Below, one piece after another: positions 60,971 to 64,000 of a DNA stretch of 64,000 bases; position 1 is the stretch's first letter, and every line of letters starts with the position of its first letter. Both the position numbers and the translations under genes were made by a program. Under the pieces are notes generated by a model, which saw nothing but the letters and a program-made list of their open reading frames with translations, was not told the origin of the DNA and searched no databases. The stretch is from IMG/VR virus record IMGVR_UViG_3300023199_000204, positions 186,001 to 250,000 of that record. The stretch is one strand, 5' to 3'. The DNA comes from a virus.

Positions 60971-61476
60971 TTATAACAAATGTTGAAGAACTTAGAAAGC
61001 CTAATGACAAAGTTAATTCTTTAGAAGAAGCTCTTAAAATAATTAAGTTATTAGAGAAAGAGCTTTCAAATTCTAAAATAAAAGGGGTTGGCTTAGCTGC
61101 TCCTCAAATAGGAATACATAAGAAAGTAGCAATAGTTAGAATAAATGATTTTAAACTAGATTTAATTAACCCAATAGTAGTTGACAAATTACAACCCATT
61201 ATTAGTAAAGATGAAGGTTGTTTAAGTTTACCAGGAGTAAGATTAGATACGCAAAGATTCAATGAAATTTTTATTAAGACGTTAAATTATCCTGAGGGTT
61301 TAATTTTAACAGAGTTTCCTGCTATTGTTGCTTTACACGAAATTGATCATACTGAGGGAATTCTAATAATAGATAGGGCTATAGGTAAGGGAAAGGTAGG
61401 AAGAAATGACCCTTGCCCCTGTGGTCGTATAGTTAATAATAAACCTGTAAAATTTAAAAAATGTCACGGTAGATAA
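60967..61476 (+). CDS. def: Peptide deformylase with SEC-C tail
   Basis: All three deformylase motifs are present: GVGLAAPQIG (I), EGCLSLPG (II, metal Cys), and HEIDHTEG (III, HExxH). The enzyme removes formyl groups from new proteins. The last 25 residues (GRNDPCPCGR...FKKCHGR) form a SEC-C zinc module, known from SecA, where it binds the ribosome or SecB. That suggests recruitment to ribosomes. Overlaps infC by ATGA, so the two are probably made together. Confidence 0.93.
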   Translation: MIITNVEELRKPNDKVNSLEEALKIIKLLEKELSNSKIKGVGLAAPQIGIHKKVAIVRINDFKLDLINPIVVDKLQPIISKDEGCLSLPGVRLDTQRFNEIFIKTLNYPEGLILTEFPAIVALHEIDHTEGILIIDRAIGKGKVGRNDPCPCGRIVNNKPVKFKKCHGR

Positions 61477-61481
61477 TAATA

Positions 61482-62141
61482 ATGAGAATTTATTTAGTAA
61501 GACACGGAGAGTCTTTGGCAAATGTTGATAGAGAAATACACAAGACTATGCCAGATCACGCGATTTCTCTTTCTGAAAAAAGAATAAAGGAAGCAAAAAC
61601 TGCTGGCATTGTATTAAAGGATTATTTTGCCAAAGAATATGATTATGTTGGACACGTTAGGTTATGGACCAGTCCTTATAAAAGGACTAGAGAGACGGCT
61701 AAATATTTTTCTAAAACTTGTTCTCCTATAATCTCGTCTTATAAAGAACATATATTGCTTTGTGAGCAACAGTTCGGATTATTTGATGGTATTCAAGAAG
61801 AGGAGTTGCCCAATTTATTTCCTAATGAACACGCACATTATAAAAAATGTGAAGATTTTGAAGGAAGGTTTTGGGCACGGATGCCATTAGGAGAGTCTAG
61901 ATTTGATGTAGCTACGAGAGTTCATCAAGCATTTGGAACATTTATTAGGGATAGAGAGCATCATAATATTAAGGATATTATTATTATATGTCACGGAGTT
62001 ACTCTTAGAGCATTTGTAATGATGTGGTGTCATTTAACTCCTGAATGGTTTGATGAGGAACCTAATCCAAAAAATGGTTCTATCAGACTCATTGAAAATG
62101 GAATTGATAAAGAATATATCTGGAATAGAGGAGTAAAATAA
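61482..62141 (+). CDS. Histidine phosphatase family protein
   Basis: 219 residues of the phosphoglycerate mutase-like fold: YLVRHGESLANV (catalytic His with RHG), SPYKRTRETAK, and IICHGVTLRAFVMMW (second His). Possible substrates range from phosphosugars to nucleotides or proteins. The fold is clear, the substrate is not. TAATG overlap with the next gene. Confidence 0.85.
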   Translation: MRIYLVRHGESLANVDREIHKTMPDHAISLSEKRIKEAKTAGIVLKDYFAKEYDYVGHVRLWTSPYKRTRETAKYFSKTCSPIISSYKEHILLCEQQFGLFDGIQEEELPNLFPNEHAHYKKCEDFEGRFWARMPLGESRFDVATRVHQAFGTFIRDREHHNIKDIIIICHGVTLRAFVMMWCHLTPEWFDEEPNPKNGSIRLIENGIDKEYIWNRGVK

Positions 62142-62446
62142 TGGTAAAATTTAAACCACCTGGTTATTTAAATGGTGCCCCAAATTATGTAGTTAATAAG
62201 CCTAAATTCACTTGCCCATTAAGTTCAGGTATTGCTTGGCACTGGGGTTTAACATATCTTTCTTGTCCAGTTAATTCTGATCAAAGGGATATGATGGCTT
62301 GTAAAACCTGTCCTTTAAAAAGTGATAATAAAGAGCCTAAAGATGAATACAAGGTAGTTCCAAAGAAAAGAAAAAATAAAGAAGTAGAAGTTATTCCAGT
62401 TATTAAAAGAACTTACCATTCACATAAGGAGAAAGGAAATGAATAA
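62141..62446 (+). CDS. Cysteine-containing protein, 101 aa
   Basis: Four cysteines in FTCPLSSGIAW, LSCPVNSD and ACKTCPLKS could bind zinc or an Fe-S cluster. The C-terminal third is Lys/Glu-rich. Short overlaps with both neighbours. No family recognised. Confidence 0.55.
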   Translation: MVKFKPPGYLNGAPNYVVNKPKFTCPLSSGIAWHWGLTYLSCPVNSDQRDMMACKTCPLKSDNKEPKDEYKVVPKKRKNKEVEVIPVIKRTYHSHKEKGNE

Positions 62447-62687
62447 TAATTTAGATAATGTTAGTAGCGGTGATGTAGTTAAATTTATTACTAAAGTAAA
62501 TAAATCTGGTCACGATGAGAACACTCAAGAAGTTATCTTGAAAGTGACTGAAGTTGATCACGATAAAGATTTAGTTAAAGGTATCAATGCTATGAGGGCA
62601 TTAGATTTGAATGAAGATAGAAAACCATTTAGATCATATAAAATATCAAATATAGTTAAACATTCTATTTGGAAACTAATAGGATAA
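62439..62687 (+). CDS. Hypothetical protein, 82 aa
   Basis: Beta-rich first half (GDVVKFITKVNKSGHDENTQ), then mixed. ATG preceded by AAGGAGAAAGGA. No cysteines or membrane helix. Function unknown. Confidence 0.55.
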   Translation: MNNNLDNVSSGDVVKFITKVNKSGHDENTQEVILKVTEVDHDKDLVKGINAMRALDLNEDRKPFRSYKISNIVKHSIWKLIG

Positions 62688-62736
62688 ATCTATCAATTAA
62701 TCTATATTAATTAATATTTCGCGTTGAGGAGAGCTG

Positions 62737-63009
62737 ATGAGTGAAAAAAACCTAGTATTATTAAAGTTTTATGCGGACTGGTGCGGACCTTGTAAGGCAA
62801 TGACACCAGTAGTTAAAGCAGTATTAGAAGGATTTCCTAATATAAAATTAGTAGAAGTTGATATTGAGAAGAAAAATGATATGGTTTCACAGTATTCTAT
62901 AAGATCAATTCCTACTTTAGTTTTATTAAGTGATGATAACGAAAAAGAAAGAGTGATTGGTGCATTATCAGCCGAAGAATTAAAGGAATTTCTATCTGCA
63001 AACTCATAA
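62737..63009 (+). CDS. Thioredoxin
   Basis: 90 residues with FYADWCGPCKAMTPV near residue 12 (redox-active CGPC), VDIEKKNDMVSQYSIRSIPT with the cis-Pro, and a final helix. Could reduce ribonucleotide reductase or other proteins; also a processivity factor for some phage polymerases (T7), not shown here. ATG follows GAGGAGAGCTG. Confidence 0.9.
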   Translation: MSEKNLVLLKFYADWCGPCKAMTPVVKAVLEGFPNIKLVEVDIEKKNDMVSQYSIRSIPTLVLLSDDNEKERVIGALSAEELKEFLSANS

Positions 63010-63027
63010 ACTTAGGGAGTTTAAATA

Positions 63028-64000
63028 ATGATAAAAATGTCAAAAGACGAGGTTTTGTCTTCAATAAAATTAGAAGATAAATCTAGTCTTTATTCTTCTT
63101 ATGTTAAGAAGAATAATCCAAAATTATTTAATTCGGCAATAAAGCATTTTAAATCTTGGAGAAATGCTATTACGGCAGCAGGAATTAATTATACAGATGT
63201 AAGTAAAAGAGTTTCTTGGAACAAAGACAATGTAATTAAAAAATTACAAAGCCTTCCTAAAGAGGAACTTGTAGATAAAATTTTAAGAAAAGAGAATTCT
63301 GGTTTATACACAGCGTGTATTAGACTTTTTGGTTCAAGGAAAGCTGCTTTAATGGCAGCAGGAATAGATTATGAAGAAACACTATTAAGTATTCCGTGGA
63401 CAAAAGAAAGAGTTATAAGTGATATACAAATGTATCATATTAATGGAGTTCCATTAAAATATAAATTTATTAATACTTATAATAAAAAGTTTAGACAACA
63501 AGCTGAAAAGTTTTTTGGTTCTTGGGGCGATGCCGTAAAGGCAGCGGGAATAGATTATGATTCTATTAAGAACAATAAAGATTGGAATAAACCTTTTCTT
63601 TCAGATGATGGAAAGCTTTATAATTCAAAAATAGAAGGACTTATTGCTAATGAATTACATTCTTTAAAGACATTAGATAAAATTACAGAGTATTCTTCTA
63701 GCGAAAATTTAACTCAAGATAAAACCTTATGTTGCGATTTTTTGGTTGTGTTAAATAATTCTGCCAAACTTTATTTGGAACTTGACACTCCTTCTAAAAA
63801 TCAAGATCTTATAAATGACAAAATTAAATTTTATGAAAAGACTAATTATTTATTTCATAAAATTTCAACACATAGGAACCTATCAAATATTATAGATAGA
63901 TATACAACTTGGTTTAGCATTCCTCTCGTCAACACTTTAATAACGTCTCACAAAAATCCAGATGGAGATGCTCTAGCATCTATAAAAGCAGTTTATAATC
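63028..64000 (+). CDS. Homing-nuclease-type protein fused to a DHH phosphoesterase (partial)
   Basis: Open from ATG 63028 to the window end. Three repeats with the core FGSxxxAxxAAGIxY (near residues 48, 105 and 170) resemble the repeats found with HNH-type homing nucleases. A segment LCCDFLVVLNNSAKLYLELD, then KIKFYEKTNYLF, looks like a PD-(D/E)xK nuclease core. Without any start codon, the frame then enters LITSHKNPDGDALASIKAVY, the first motif of DHH phosphoesterases (NrnA/RecJ type). An in-frame fusion or an intein-like insertion. Confidence 0.6.
   Translation, partial: MIKMSKDEVLSSIKLEDKSSLYSSYVKKNNPKLFNSAIKHFKSWRNAITAAGINYTDVSKRVSWNKDNVIKKLQSLPKEELVDKILRKENSGLYTACIRLFGSRKAALMAAGIDYEETLLSIPWTKERVISDIQMYHINGVPLKYKFINTYNKKFRQQAEKFFGSWGDAVKAAGIDYDSIKNNKDWNKPFLSDDGKLYNSKIEGLIANELHSLKTLDKITEYSSSENLTQDKTLCCDFLVVLNNSAKLYLELDTPSKNQDLINDKIKFYEKTNYLFHKISTHRNLSNIIDRYTTWFSIPLVNTLITSHKNPDGDALASIKAVYN

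Overview
The window looks like part of the accessory/middle region of a very large (jumbo-type) tailed phage with low G+C. Every convincing gene is on the + strand. Genes are short, packed with ATGA/TAATG overlaps and preceded by GGAG-type ribosome sites. Many encode small membrane, zinc-ribbon or coiled-coil proteins of no recognised family. Among them sit host-takeover genes that ordinary phages lack. No capsid, tail, terminase or polymerase gene is present, so the phage assignment is inference. Lipoprotein signals and a possible outer-membrane barrel point to a Gram-negative-type host. The sequence does not identify the host.

Layout. 0-13 kb: tRNA-Leu(UAA), small genes, an NHL beta-propeller lipoprotein, a broken radical SAM enzyme, a metallophosphoesterase, TilS, a SpoU-type RNA methylase and an HNH nuclease. 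13-28 kb: small genes, three related HRTDGPA-repeat proteins, a cytidine-deaminase-family protein, an RNA ligase, a 3'-5' exoribonuclease, a SpoT-like hydrolase, a Thg1-like protein and GroES. 28-38 kb: a CCA-adding enzyme gene broken by two TAG codons, HNH and PPP phosphatase genes, a macrodomain, a papain-like protein, a second RNA ligase, and a collapsed PP2C/kinase/vWA cluster. 38-48 kb: AAA ATPase, Lon, a GHKL ATPase with an HExxH tail, and a PRTRC-like ubiquitin-type cassette (C-like small modifier, B-like protein, JAB peptidase, E1/ThiF). 48-64 kb: ribosomal protein bS21, LAGLIDADG nuclease, A-type Fe-S carrier, Hsp20, a trypsin-like lipoprotein, a WGR-PARP, polynucleotide kinase, GroEL, IF3, a peptide deformylase with SEC-C tail, histidine phosphatase, thioredoxin, and a nuclease fused to a DHH phosphoesterase that runs off the end.

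How the genes fit together. Three functional blocs stand out. One is translation takeover (bS21, IF3, deformylase, TilS, SpoU methylase, tRNA). One is RNA repair and turnover (two ligases, polynucleotide kinase, Thg1-like, CCA enzyme, exoribonuclease). One is protein quality control and modification (GroEL/ES, Hsp20, Lon, PRTRC, PARP with macrodomain, PP2C/kinase).

Two sequence-level features cut across this. A 48-49-bp element with a CGCACGCGTGCG-type palindrome and the tail GTCTCGACGATTTTA occurs three times at gene boundaries. At least fifteen accessory genes carry in-frame stops and/or one-base frameshifts, while the large housekeeping-like genes are intact. Where the context is readable, the stops sit at likely Gln or Trp positions.
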